This document shows positions 46,568 to 58,900 of a stretch of 64,000 nt of DNA, one piece after another. Source of the DNA: Crambe crambe. Its lineage: Eukaryota > Porifera > Demospongiae > Poecilosclerida > Crambeidae. The translations under genes and the position numbers were made by a program. Within the stretch, counting starts at the first letter, position 1. The number at the start of each line of letters is the position of its first letter. The notes under the pieces are model-generated. The model was not told the origin of the DNA. It saw only the letters and a list, made by a program, of their open reading frames with translations, and searched no databases. Location: contig OZ004596.1 of assembly GCA_963924555.1 (NCBI GenBank), positions 5,590,139 through 5,654,138 on the forward strand, in the 5' to 3' direction.

Positions 46568-48121
46568 TTATTCTCCTGATTTTAAGAAGACATTCTTCAA
46601 TGACTGCTGCTCCTCATCAGTAAAGCCAGCTGTGCTCAAATACCCTGATATGCTCCCATACCTGTTAAACAAAAATGATTACTCTGTAATAATGGTCCAA
46701 CCAAATCACCTCTTCTCTATTTCCTTAAGAAGTTCTCTCATGGTTTCAGCTGTAGCTCCAGCAAACTCTTTCTTGAAGCCATATCTCCCCACAGTCTCCC
46801 TAAATAGCCTCACTTTAATGGGAGCAAGACCCGCCTGGAAAATAAGGTGATAACCATGATATGATCAATCACATCAGCCTATGGTCTGAACTATGATCTA
46901 ATTTAGGAATTATACATCAATGTTTAAACATGCTTATTTGGCCTACTCAACAAGAGGCATTGTAAAATAGCAATGTTAACCCTGCCAAGTAATACCAATT
47001 GAACTAGTTTTCCCAGTTTTGGGACTCTGGATTAACATTTCATCAGGCACATGACTCTAGCACCAGACAGTATTTAACTACACTCCAATTGACGGTGTTA
47101 TATCCTCTAGATTGATCCTGAACACTTAAATATGCAACAAATTGATATTTCTAGCCCCAATCCTGTTATTTTAGGTCATAATAAACACACATACCTCAGA
47201 GCGGGCATAATCTTGCACTATGACCTCATTCTCTACGCCAATGCAACCCAGGATGAGTCCAATTATGACCCCAGTCCGGTCCTTTCCGTGGGCACAATGT
47301 ATCAGCACAGGGATGTTGTTTTTGTCAAGCAGTAACCTCAAAATGTCAGCAACAACTGGTTTAGTATTCTCTAGCATAGACATGTATTGCTCTGCAAGAG
47401 TCTGATGATTGGAGACTAGGTAACTGAAGAGACGAACAAAGAGATGACAACCAAAGAACCAGTCGACTGCAAGCAGAAGGAGAGAGAAAGCACGGATAAG
47501 GATATTGACTTGGCCGAAAACATCCATAATCAATTCAATCGTCATCAAGTTCACCAGATAGCGCCTTCCCTGCTGAGTAAGTGCAGGATTATCATTGCTT
47601 GCTTTCTTACCAGCCAAGTGTCGTGATCTCTTCCATTCCTTTATTTTACCTTTCTTGAGGATGCATGGCTTGTATGATTTGTCTAAAATCTTTGCTCCAT
47701 CTGCTTTTGTGTACTCCTGATTTCTCCTCAGATCAATGATCGCTTTGATCCCAAGACTGCAAAACTGATCTGCCTCTTCTTCTGTTAGAAAATCTGTCCG
47801 AGATGATCTAAAGAGCAAACCATCTTTGACCTTCTGCCCTTGTTGATTGTGTAGAGAAAGGCCTCCTGCTTGTCGGAAATTGGGCAAGTTGTCAAAGACT
47901 TGTTTTTTATCAGGTGGCTATGCACAACGATATACAAGACACATTAAAATAGCAGCTGGCTCTTTCTAATAAGAGCGCACCTCATTTCTAATTCCCACCG
48001 TGGACTTCTCTTGGAGTAGCTTGTCGTATTGGACTCCAAGCCAAACCAGTAATAAGATGATGGCCACGAATGCCAGAGTGTAAGGATTAGGCCACAAGAC
48101 GTCTAGGATCAGGAACCCCAT
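46568..48121 (-). CDS. Membrane-anchored tyrosine phosphatase (Y_phosphatase3-like)
   Basis: At least four exons encode a phosphatase with the CX5R loop HCAHGKDRTGV (near 47290), within LLLDKNNIPVLIHCAHGKDRTGVIIGLILG. The N-terminal catalytic part begins NLPNFRQAGGLSL (near 47885) and includes LLFRSSRTDFLTEEEADQF. This layout fits the bacterial/fungal/protist-type tyrosine phosphatase family (PF13350-like) rather than classical PTPs. The first coding exon gives a single transmembrane helix (YTLAFVAIILLLVWLGV). I chose the first in-frame ATG at 48121; the frame stays open further upstream but has no ATG. The final exons are near 46835-46710 and 46661-46568. Its start is 75 bp from RAD1 on the other strand. 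The substrate is unknown. Confidence 0.8.
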
Positions 48122-48196
48122 TTTCGCAGCTAGCACTCTGACCTCACCGGTACCTTTAGCCTTAAGTAACAGGTAAAGGGTATTGCTCTCATTGTC
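48122..48196. promoter_or_regulatory. 75-bp bidirectional promoter interval (phosphatase / RAD1)
   Basis: The two start codons are 75 bp apart. The 5' UTR of one gene must overlap the other's first exon or promoter. No TATA box is visible. Confidence 0.45.
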
Positions 48197-49701
48197 ATGT
48201 CCCAGAGCACTACTACTCAATCTAGCCAAGATGAAAGTAGCTGTGTTCTTGTGGCTAGAATGGACAATGCTAGAAACTTGTCCTTAATTCTTAAAACAAT
48301 CAACTTCAGAGAGGTGAGTAGCATTTAAAAAAAAGGTATGTGGGCATAATGCTTTCTTCAAAAATATAGATGGCCACCTGTTTCATCAGTAGTAATGGGC
48401 TGAAGGTCACCGTTGAGCAGTCCAAGTGTGTGCAAGCCAATGCATTCATTCAAGCTTCCCTTTTCCAGCAATTCACCTTCAATTCCACATCTCCAGAAGT
48501 CTTCAGGATAAACCTGAACTCCTTCATTGTGAGGAAATAAAGCATACATATACACATACAATCATGTGAAGGGTACAAGTTAAAATCAAAGCATTCATGT
48601 GAAATTAAATTTTGCTAATACACATTTAAAGTTTAAAGTTCATGCAATTAAATCATATGTATGTCAAGTAGCTAAGGTTTGCAGCTGGCTATTTCTGCAT
48701 TCTACGGGATTGTAATGTGCAAACATTTTAATTTTTAACTTGTACCCTTACACAGTTGTAAAATATACATATGCATAAGTACATACCCCTTAGGAGTGTT
48801 TAAATATATTTGGAGGGGGAGGAGGTCAAGAGATAACTCACACAACTCTCAAGATGTGCTATGTTGGTCATGGGTATCCACTCTCCCTCCTGTGAGTCAA
48901 TACATCACTATAGTTAGCCTTGGTAACACTGAATCAATTTTCACACATGCATCCATCAATGTGGACGTGTGCATAGCTTGGAGGAAAATAGTGTCCTGAC
49001 AGACTGCAACATCCAGACTCAAGAGGCAGATGAGACACTGGACTTTGATTTCACCAGTGCCAATGTGGTGGACAAGATCATTATGCATGCAGAGGGCTTA
49101 CGAGAGGCCTTCGCTGAACTGGACATGAGCAGTGAGGTGTTGGAGATACACATGTCACCTGCACCACCTCACTTCAGACTTTCTACATTTGGATATGCAG
49201 GGACAACACAGGTAAGATAAGGCGGGGCAATTCCGACACTGTATATTCCAGTTGGCCTAGTCAAAGAAAACGATTATCATTAATGACGTAATGAGGATAC
49301 CCCTTTAATTATGCTCCCTTTAGATTGACTACCCCAAAGATAGTGACATGATGGAAGTGTTCGAATGCCACGAGACCATCATTAATCGGTAAAATATCCC
49401 ATTACATCATCACAGCTATAATTTTTTTCTCATTATTATATTTTGTAGGTACAAACTGCTTCTACTGAAACCTTGCTCTAAAGCTTTGACCCATTCCACT
49501 AAAATCTCCCTCAGAGTGGACAATAGAGGATTCCTCTCACTCCAGTGCATGATACTCACTGAAGACAGAGGAACCTGCTTCGTAGAGTTCCTGGTATGAG
49601 TACTTGTGTCCTATCTAATGAAGGCTATGTAGATTCTCTCCCCATTTTGATACTCGTTGTATAACATATAGTGTGTTCCAGAGGAAGATATTGAGGAATG
49701 A
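48197..49701 (+). CDS. RAD1: RAD1 checkpoint clamp subunit, 282 aa
   Basis: Seven exons (48197-48313, 48370-48528, 48794-48891, 48977-49211, 49324-49388, 49449-49593, 49672-49701) splice in frame to 282 residues, the same length as human RAD1. RAD1 joins RAD9 and HUS1 in the 9-1-1 clamp, loaded at damaged DNA to activate ATR. Diagnostic stretches: ARMDNARNLSLILKTINFRE, GLKVTVEQSKCVQANAFIQA, ETLDFDFTSANVVDKII, EGLREAFAELDMSSEVL, HFRLSTFGYAGTTQIDYPKD and DNRGFLSLQCMI. The C-terminus is slightly different from human (VPEEDIEE). An AATAAA lies 28 bp after the stop. Confidence 0.97.
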
Positions 49702-49728
49702 GTGGATCACATGAGGTGCTTGAAGATC

Positions 49729-49734
49729 AATAAA
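49729..49734 (+). terminator. Polyadenylation signal of RAD1
   Basis: AATAAA lies shortly after the RAD1 stop, in the short convergent interval before the giant minus-strand gene. Confidence 0.6.
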
Positions 49735-49959
49735 AACCTGCCGGTTTCATACTAATAGTGTATACAGAATAGAAGAAAAAAACAAACAGAACCTAAAAAT
49801 GATCAAAAAGTCTACTGATTCCAGATTCATTAGCTGCAGTTACCAATGAGAATTAGCCTATAGAACTAGTATTACAATGTTACTATATAGGCCACAAGTA
49901 AAAGCTGTGGGGGGCCAATGATATATCAGTACACCATGGTGTCACAAAAGCAGCAAAAG

Positions 49960-52900
49960 TTAATAGTGTCTTCTGTAAGGTCCACTCCCACGTTCCCAGG
50001 GTGGGGGGCCATATCGTGACGACTGGGGAACCCAGCTGCTGCTATCATACCTGTATCTATGCTGCTGGTAATAGACAGGGTCATCCTCATGCCAGTATGA
50101 ATGGTTGGGTGGAAAATTGTAACTTGGTGACATGGGACCGTAGGGGTGAGGGTTTGAAGGTGGGTGGTGATACTGAGGATAATCATAGTGTCTAGGAGGA
50201 CGAGGGGGATGGCCATCATGATACTGCCACCTGTAATCCTCACACTGCCTTTGCTCATAACACAACCTTCGGGGAGGGGGCGGAGCATACTCTGGGTCAA
50301 AGGATTGCATAAGTGGGCGTCTCCCTAGTGTGGGACGAGGTTGCCTCATTCCTTCATCGGATCTGATAACATCTGATATGGGGGTCTTGGTCCTTCTGGA
50401 AGAATACTCTACATCGGGTCTGACAACATCTGATATGGGGGTCTTGGTCCTTCTGGGAGAGAACTCTACATCGGGTCTGACAACATCTGATATGGGGGTC
50501 TTGGTCCTTCTGGGAGAGAACTCTACATCGGGTCTGACAACATCTGATATGGGGGTCTTGGTCCTTCTGGGAGAGAACTCTACATCAGGTCTGACAACAT
50601 CTGATATGGGGGTCTTGGTCCTTCTGGGAGAGAACTCTACATCGGGTCTGACAACATCTGATATGGGGGTCTTGGTCTTTCTGGGAGAAAACTCTACAAT
50701 CCTTGGGAAGGAGTCTTCACTGCGTCCAACTTGGTCACTTGCAGGCCCTCTAATGGGAGAAATATCTTTTCGGGATGGGCTTTCAGTTTGACCAATAGGA
50801 TCATTCGTAGATTTAGTCGGAGTTTTAATGGGATGAATCCTTCGGGATGGGCTTTCAGTCTGTACAATAGTTGGACTTTTAAGAAAGATCTTTCGGCAAG
50901 GACTTGTAGTTCGTCCAATGGGGTCACTTGGAGACTTGACTGGTGTTCTGATGGGAGAAATAGTTTTGATTTTTTGGGAGGAGCTTCCAGTTAGTCCGGC
51001 AGGATCATTCACAGATTTGATTGGTGTTCGACACCCATGCGAAGAATCCTCCCCTGCACTCTGTGATGGCAAAGTACTAGAGAGTGATGAAGCTTTTGCT
51101 GCATCAGTTTTTTTGGCTTCAATTTTTAGCAGTTTATCAATATCTGCAAAGACTGAGATAATGGTATCCAAGTCCTTCTTTGCTACGTAAGGTTGATTCT
51201 TTGGTGACTGACTCTTGCCTTCAACTTGTTTATCACAAGGAGGAAGAGGAGGAGATTGTTCAGAATTTGACTCCAAGTGTTTGAGCACAGTGGAATCTGA
51301 TCCAACTTCTCTAGACCCTGAATCAGACTGCTCAGACATGCTACAATCAGTTCTGGGTGGAGTCAAAGGTGAGGGCTGAAGCGGAGAAGATGAAATGGGA
51401 GTGGCTCGAGAGGGTTTAGGAGATGAAGTGGGTGTGGTTTGAGAGAGCAATGGGAACAGAGGAGTAGGTTTGGCTTGAGAGAGGGATGGGAACAGAGGGG
51501 TAGGGTTGGGGGATGTGACTTGAGAGTGTGATGGATAAAGAGGTGAGAGTTCAGGTGATTCTTTGCAGGAGGGTACACTATAAGGAAGGTTAGCAGTTGA
51601 AGGGAAGAGGGGAGATAAGACAGGGGATGCAGATGAAGGAGACGTGGGGAAGAGAGGGATAGGTGGGAGCATAACAGGTGAGCTCTTGCTGTTAAGATGA
51701 AGAGGTTTCATGCCAGATTCCAGCGACTTCAACAAAGGTACCCTTTTGATTGGAGAGGGATCGACGGGAGACGGTGTCTCCTGAATGTAATCCCTTTCAT
51801 GCGAGTCAGCAAGAGGCAGGAAATCGGGAACTATCACATTTCCACCTGAACTTCTTCTTGACTTCGAACCTTTTTGAATCAGTGTAGCCTTTGATACAAT
51901 TTTTGTGCCCTTGGGAACTGCCCTCTCTCTGGGTGAGGGTGATGGTAGTGATGATGGTTCAGGAGGGTACAATACACTCTCATCCTCGGATGAAGGTAAT
52001 GGAGGGTATGAAATAACCTCCATTTCAACAGACTGGGAGAAATGATCATCTTCTTTTTCCTCTTGTTTTATATTTTCCTTGAATTCCAACAGTTCAGTTC
52101 CCTTCTCAATGTCAGGGAGATGGAAATATCTCAACTTTGCAGATTTGGAATTACTCTCTTGTGCAACAGTTGGTTTTGCTGGTCGCTGATCCTTTGCTTG
52201 CATAACTGGTGGTAGCGGTAGTTCCGGGCTTCCTTGCTGAACGAAGAGTGGATCCAAATCACTTCCTTCCATTGCATGCGGTACTATTTTCCTCCCTTGG
52301 TCCACAGCTGGTTCTGGATCTCTATTCTGAATGGAAGCTGGTTCCAAATTGCTACCTTCCACTGTTTCAGCCGTTTCCAAATGCACTTCATTTTGTCCAA
52401 AGTCACATTCCTGTTTCACTTGGACTTGTCCTGAAACTGGATCGTTGCTACACTGATCTCTTTCCAGAATTGGTTCCAAGGTCAGTTTCACATTATCATC
52501 ATCGTATGAACATGCATCCTCCTTCTTCACCAGAAGAGATGGTATCTTAAGCTTGGAATAAGAAATCACCAAGTTAGGTGAGCCTCTTTTACCATCATCG
52601 GAGTCATTGTTGGATACTCTATAAATGACCAGAGGCAGTGAAACTATCAAGCTCTCCTTTGCCTTCACTAGAGGTCCTTTCTCCTTATCTTCTTGAACTT
52701 TGGACCGTGTCTTCTTGGAAGAAGATATGCGACGAGATGACCTTCTGGTATGGGACTTCACATTGCCTCCCTTTGGGGACGACTCCTTTGGTTCTGTCCG
52801 ATTGGACCTCCTCCTTACCTTTCTTGCACTATTAACATCACAAGGAGAGCTGGAGGCAGGCAAGAAAGAACACGACCCATCGATCTGATTGGAGATGACT

Positions 52901-55900
52901 TCAGCAGAAGAAAACGTGTCACTGATAATTTCAGCAGAAGAGCCTCTCCTTTCCTGTCGAGCAGGAAGTATTCTTCTAGTAAGAGCTTCTGAATCAGTTG
53001 TATTACCTACTTTAACTACATTTTGTTTCTCTTTCTGTGCTCCTCCAGATGAAGACGAAGCAGCCTTAGTTAATCTCATTATCACATCTTCCAGTTTCTT
53101 TCTCTTACGCCTGGTGTGAATACCATGACAGAGTTTGGAAGCAGAAGCAATAGAGGGTGGCTTAAAATTGGTGAAAGTAGTGCTCTTTTTCTCCGAATCT
53201 TGCTTGACGGCAGAATGAGACGCAACTCTCGAGCGTCTCTTCACTTGCTTCAAAGGAGAAAGAGGGGGCTTGACAAAAGCTCTATCTTGACCTTTTGAGT
53301 TTGCCATGCCTTTAAGTAGAGAAGACCTCTTTGTATTGATCATCTTGAGAGGTACTGAAACATGAACATCAACGTTTGCTTCGTCTTTGATTGTGCTGGG
53401 AAAAGGTGTGAAGTCAGTAGGAGTTGAAGATGTCGAGTACTGACTCAAAGTCCTCCCTGGGGTCCTGACAACGACATGAGTAGCTTGAAGCTGCCACTGT
53501 TTCTGAGAGGTTGTGGGCTTCTCCATTACTATATCGTAAGCATTGGCTTCCAGTTGAGTTGGTTTCTCAGATCTGTGAGGACCCACATCAGGTGGCTCCT
53601 GATTAGCACTGCTTGATGCTGCTGAGAGAAAGGGATCTGAAATGGTTTCTTCAAGCAGATGAGGATTATCCTGCTCAGGGGAAATAGCTTTAGTGACGAG
53701 TGCTGTGGTGACTTGCTCATCAGGTGGCTGCTGATTAGCACTGCTTGATGCTGCTGAGAGAGAGGGATCTGAAATGGTTTCTTCAAGCAGATGAGGATTA
53801 ACCTGCTCAGGGGAAATAGCTTTAGTGACGAATGCTGTGGTGACTTGCTCATCAGGTGGTTGCTGATTAGCACTGCTTGATGCTGCTGAGAGAGAGGGAT
53901 CTGAAATGGCTTCTTCAAGCAGATGAGGATTAACCTGCTCAGGGGAAATAGCTTTAGTGACGAATGCTGTGGTGACTTGCTCATCAGGTGGTTGCTGATT
54001 AGCACTGCTTGATGCTGCTGAGAGAGAGGGATCTGAAATGGCTTCTTCAAGCAGATGAGGATTAACCTGCTCAGGGGAAATAGCTTTAGTGACGAATGCT
54101 GTGGTGACTTGCTCATCAGGTGGTTGCTGATTAGCACTGCTTGATGCTGCTGAGAGAGAGGGATCTGAAATGACTTCTTCAAGTAGATGAGGATTATCCT
54201 GCTCAGGGGGAAATGGATGAGCTTTAGTGATGAGTGCTGTGGTGACTTGCTCATCAGGTGGTTGCTGATTACCACTGCTTGATGCTGCTGAGAGAGAGGG
54301 ATCTGAAATGGCTTCTTCAAGCAGATGAGGATTATCCTGCTCAGGGGGAATAGCTTTAGTGATGAGTGCTGTGGTGACTTGCTCATCAGGTGGTTGCTGA
54401 TTACCACTGCTTGATGCTGCTGAGAGAGAGGGATCTGAAATGGCTTCTTCAAGCAGATGAGGATTATCCTGCTCAGGGGGAATAGCTTTAGTGACGAGTG
54501 CTGTGGTGACTTGCTTATCGGGTACAGAAATGGAGGACTCTGGAGTCTTTGTTTCCAGTAAAAGAGAATCTTCACATTGATAAGAGGACAGAGGGTGTTG
54601 AATTGCTTTCACATTTGTTGTGGAGACTACAGATCCCAAGTCATTGGGACTTTGTTGACAAGGTTCGGAGGTAACAGATTCTGCAGTGGACGTGGTGGCC
54701 AAATCAGCCTGTGAAAGTCTAGAATCTTCTTTGCTGTTGGGAAAAATGTGAGGAGTTTCAGTAATAGTTGCAGCAATGCCTTGCTCACCACTCGGTGAGG
54801 GGACTGACAATTCCTTAACCATCTCTTCAGCAACCATACCTTGCTCACCACTTGGTAAGGGGACTGATAATTCCTTAACCATCTCTTCCTCTTCAGCAAC
54901 CATACCTTGCTCACCACTCGGTGAGGGGACTGATAATTCCTTAACCATCTCTTCAGCAATGGTTGCAGCAATGCCTTGCTCATCACTCGGTGAGGGGACT
55001 GATAATTCCTTAACCATCTCTTCAGCAACCATACCTTGCTCACCACTCGGTAAGGGGACTGACAATTCCTTAACCATTTCTTCTTCTTCAGCAACCATAC
55101 CTTGCTCACCACTTGGTAAGGGGAATGACAATTCCTTAACCATCTCTTCAGCAATGGTTGCAGCAATACCTTGCTCACCACTCGGTGAGGAGACTGACAA
55201 TTCCTTAACCATCTCTTCAGCAACCATACCTTGCTCACCACTCGGTGAGGGGACTGACAATTCCTTAACCATCTCTTCAGCAACCATACCTTGCTCACCA
55301 CTTGGTAAAGGGGCTGACAATTCCTTAACCATCTCTTCCTCTTCAGCAACCATACCTTGCTCACCACTTTGTAAGGGGACTGACAATTCCTTAACCATCT
55401 CTTCCTCTTCAGCAACCATACCTTGCTCACCACTTGGTAAGGGGACTGACAATTCCTTAACCATCTCTTCCTCTTCAGCAACCATACCTTGCTCACCACT
55501 TGGTAAGGGGACTGATAATTCCTTAACCATCTCTTCCTCTTCAGCAACCATACCTTGCTCACCACTTGGTAAGGGGACTGGCAATTCCTTAACCATCTCT
55601 TCAGCAACCATACCTTGCTCACCACTTGGTAAGGGGACTGATAATTCCTTAACCATCTCTTCAGCAACCATACCTTGCTCACCACTTGGTGAGGGGACTG
55701 ACAATTCCTTAACCACCTCTTCAGCAATGGTTGCAGCAATACCTTGCTCACCACTCAGTGAGGGGACTGATAATTCCTTAACCATCTCTTCGGCAACCAT
55801 ACCTTGCTCACCACTTGGTAAGGGGACTGATAATTCCTTAACCATCTCTTCAGCAATGGTTGCAGCAATACCTTGCTCACCACTTGGTAAGGGGGCTGAC

Positions 55901-58900
55901 AATTCCTTAACCATCTCTTCAGCAACCATACCTTGCTCACCACTTTGTAAGGGGACTGATAATTCCTCTTCACAATCTGGAGATGTGTGGTGAGTTTCAG
56001 TTATAGATGTGACCAGTTGCTTGGAGATGGATGGCTGTGCTTCTTTGATTTCAGAAGTAAGGGTATCAACAATAGTTTCCCTACTCGGCAAGCAGATAGA
56101 CTCCAGAGGTGTGGTATTTGGTGGAGACTCCAGTTCTGGAGATGTGTACTCAGCTTCAATAGCAGTTGGAGATATCTTCTCAGTTTCCGGCTCTTTGCAT
56201 TCGGGATGTGGATGAGGAGATTCAAAGAGAGGTGTGGCATTTGCTGGTGATATCTCTCTTTCCAGAAGAGGTGTCTTCCTTTCTGGAAGGGGAAGTGGTG
56301 ATGTTTCCTTTTCTGGTGGTGACGTCTCCCTTTCTAAGATAGGTAGTGGTGATGTCTCCCTCTCTAGGAGAGGTAGCGGTGACGTCTCCCTTTCTAGTGG
56401 TGGCATCTCCCTTTCTAAAAGAGATGGTGGTGATGTCTCCCTTTCTAGAAGTGGAGGTTCGTTATGTCCAGGAGGAGTTTTGCTGACAGGTGTGGGAGTG
56501 AGTGATGAGGAGAGAGATGGCTCAGCTTCCAGAAGAAGAGGGCCTTTGCATTCATGAGATGTGGGAGTGGTTTCCACAATGGGTGTGGCTGGTACATCTG
56601 ATTTCTGAAATGGAATAGGCTCTTCATTTTTGGGAGATGTAGAAGAATGATCTGTGATTGCTTGCTGTGGAGACCTAATATCAATGGGTGTGGTCACTTG
56701 ATCAATTGCCATGGATACTGGTGGATTTTCTTCAAAATCAGGTTTGGGAGACTGGGAAGAAGGTAAGAAGAGTGGTGGCAAAGTTTTATCTTCAGCCTTG
56801 TAGTCTCGTGTGAGAGATTGAACTAGACTAATGCTACTACCATCTCCAAATCCCGACATACTTTCCTTCATAGCAGCCTCTCTCTGTTCCATAGTGCTAT
56901 CATTGATGGAACTTCCCAGACTGCTACACTTAAAGCTATCAGAGGACAATGATGAGAGAGATGAAGCTGATAAAGTAAGCACACTTTCAAAAAATGATGC
57001 ATCATTTGGCAAATCTTTGCCTCTCATGACCTCGGGAGAAGAATAAATGGACTCAAACCTGTTTTCGTTTGGGTTAAAAGAGCTCATCTGACACTCGTGC
57101 AATCCTCCAGAAGATGGAGAATCGAGAATCAAATCGTTGCTTGGTGTTTGTGGATGCACGAGGTCTTTCACCGTACTGAGCTTTTTTGCAATCGATTCCA
57201 CCACTTCTTCAGGTACATTACTTAGAGAAATAGCAATGCCCAACAATGAAGCAAGATTTGGCTTGAGCACTTCCAATGGGTGAGAAGGAGAAACAGGGTA
57301 TTGCCGAGTGGAAGCATTATCCAGTAGAGCTGAAACGTTCTCCAGTTGTTCTGTGGCTATCAGTGCCAGTGGTCCTGTGAAGCTTCTTTCCTTAGTGGAC
57401 TCATTGGCAGCTGCTGACTGCTGCTGCTGCAGCATAGGAACCAAACTTACAAGAGCAGGTGGTTCATGATCGACTAGGCCTCCATCTGGCTCTTTCTCTG
57501 GTGGCAATTGATTAGCATCAAGACTGGACTGAAGAGGTACGAGGGGAGGAGGTGGAATGACGAAGCTTCTTCCAACAACCTTACCAGGTATGTGGAACCC
57601 AGTGAGGACCTCATCCATCTTGACTAACCCCTCCTTTGTGTCAGCAGGGTCTGATGTTTGCAGCTCTGTAAGGTCTTTTTCTTCTACAGATGACGTCTTT
57701 TGTATTTCTTTTACTCCAACACTCTCTTTGGAAACATCATCCACGACCTCTAGTTTTTCACAGCTCCCTTTAGCTTCATCTGACTCACAGACTCCCAACG
57801 GTGCAAATGGTTCAGCACCTTTGTCACAGTTTTCCACTGCTGATGTTTTAGTGAGGCTCATCAAGTCTGACTTTTCCACTACTGTTGACAGCTGGGCAAG
57901 GTCTTGATCTATTCTTGATGGCTGGGTAAGGCCTTGTGTTGACGGCTGGGTAAGGTCTTGATCTACTATTGCAATTGATGGCTGGGCAAGGTCTTCATCT
58001 ACTGTCGACAGCTGGGCAAGGTCTTGATCTATTGCTGATGGCTGGGTAAGGTCTTCATCTACTGTCAACAGCTGGGCAAGGTCTTGATCTATTGCTGATG
58101 GCTGGGCAAGGTCTTGACCTATTGCTGATTGCTGGGCAAGGTCTTGATCTATTGCTGATGGCTGAGTAAGATCCTCACCTAACTCTTCCATTGCATTATT
58201 TGTATTCAATTTCTCCACGGGTGACTCCATGGATGACTCCACGGGTGACTCCATGGGTGATGGCTGAACAAAGTCGATGTCCATGTCAATTTCTGACAGT
58301 TGAGCAGAAACTTTCTCCTTGAGAACAATGTCTTCATCTACCTTGTCTGATGATGATAGTGACTGAGAAAGCTTTTCCACTCCTGATGGCTGAAAGATGG
58401 CTTCCTTCACAGGTCCAGCAAAGCCTTCTTCTTCATCCAATTTCTCCACTGTAGTTACAAGTTGAATAATACTTTCATTTGATTTCCCCTCCACTGCAGT
58501 TATGGAGTCAAGTCCTTCCTCTGATTCCTCCATTGCTGATGGCTGAGCAAGGCCTTCTTCACTCAACTCCATTTCTGCAGACAACTCAGAGAAGCCTTCA
58601 TTCCTCACGATTGCTTCCCCCACGTCTTCCTGCAGAGGAGAGCAGACACTGCTCACAGCAACTGAGTCCAACTCTGCACCTTCTGATGTGGGGAAACTAG
58701 GAGGCTCTAGATGTATGCCCCCTTTCACAATTGCTTTTCCCACGTCTTGCAGAGGAGAGCTGACACTGCTCACAGCAACTGAGTCCAACTCTGCACCTTC
58801 TGATGTGGGGAAACTAGGAGGCTCTAGATGTATGCCCCCTTTCATAATTGCTTTTCCCATGTCTTGCAGAGGAGAGCTGACACTGCTCACAGCAACTGAG

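Noticed and set aside
48122..48229. N-terminal extension of the phosphatase
   Set aside because: The frame is open but has no ATG, only a TTG at 48229, and it overlaps RAD1 exon 1.
53529..54575. Second minus-strand ORF of 348 codons
   Set aside because: It is an alternative frame of the 132-bp repeat in the giant exon, and the main frame continues across it.
54776..55993. Plus-strand ORF of 405 codons and an alternative minus-strand ORF of 375 codons
   Set aside because: Both lie in the 19-copy repeat of the giant protein. They are open only because every repeat unit lacks stops in those frames. They have no independent start context or domain.
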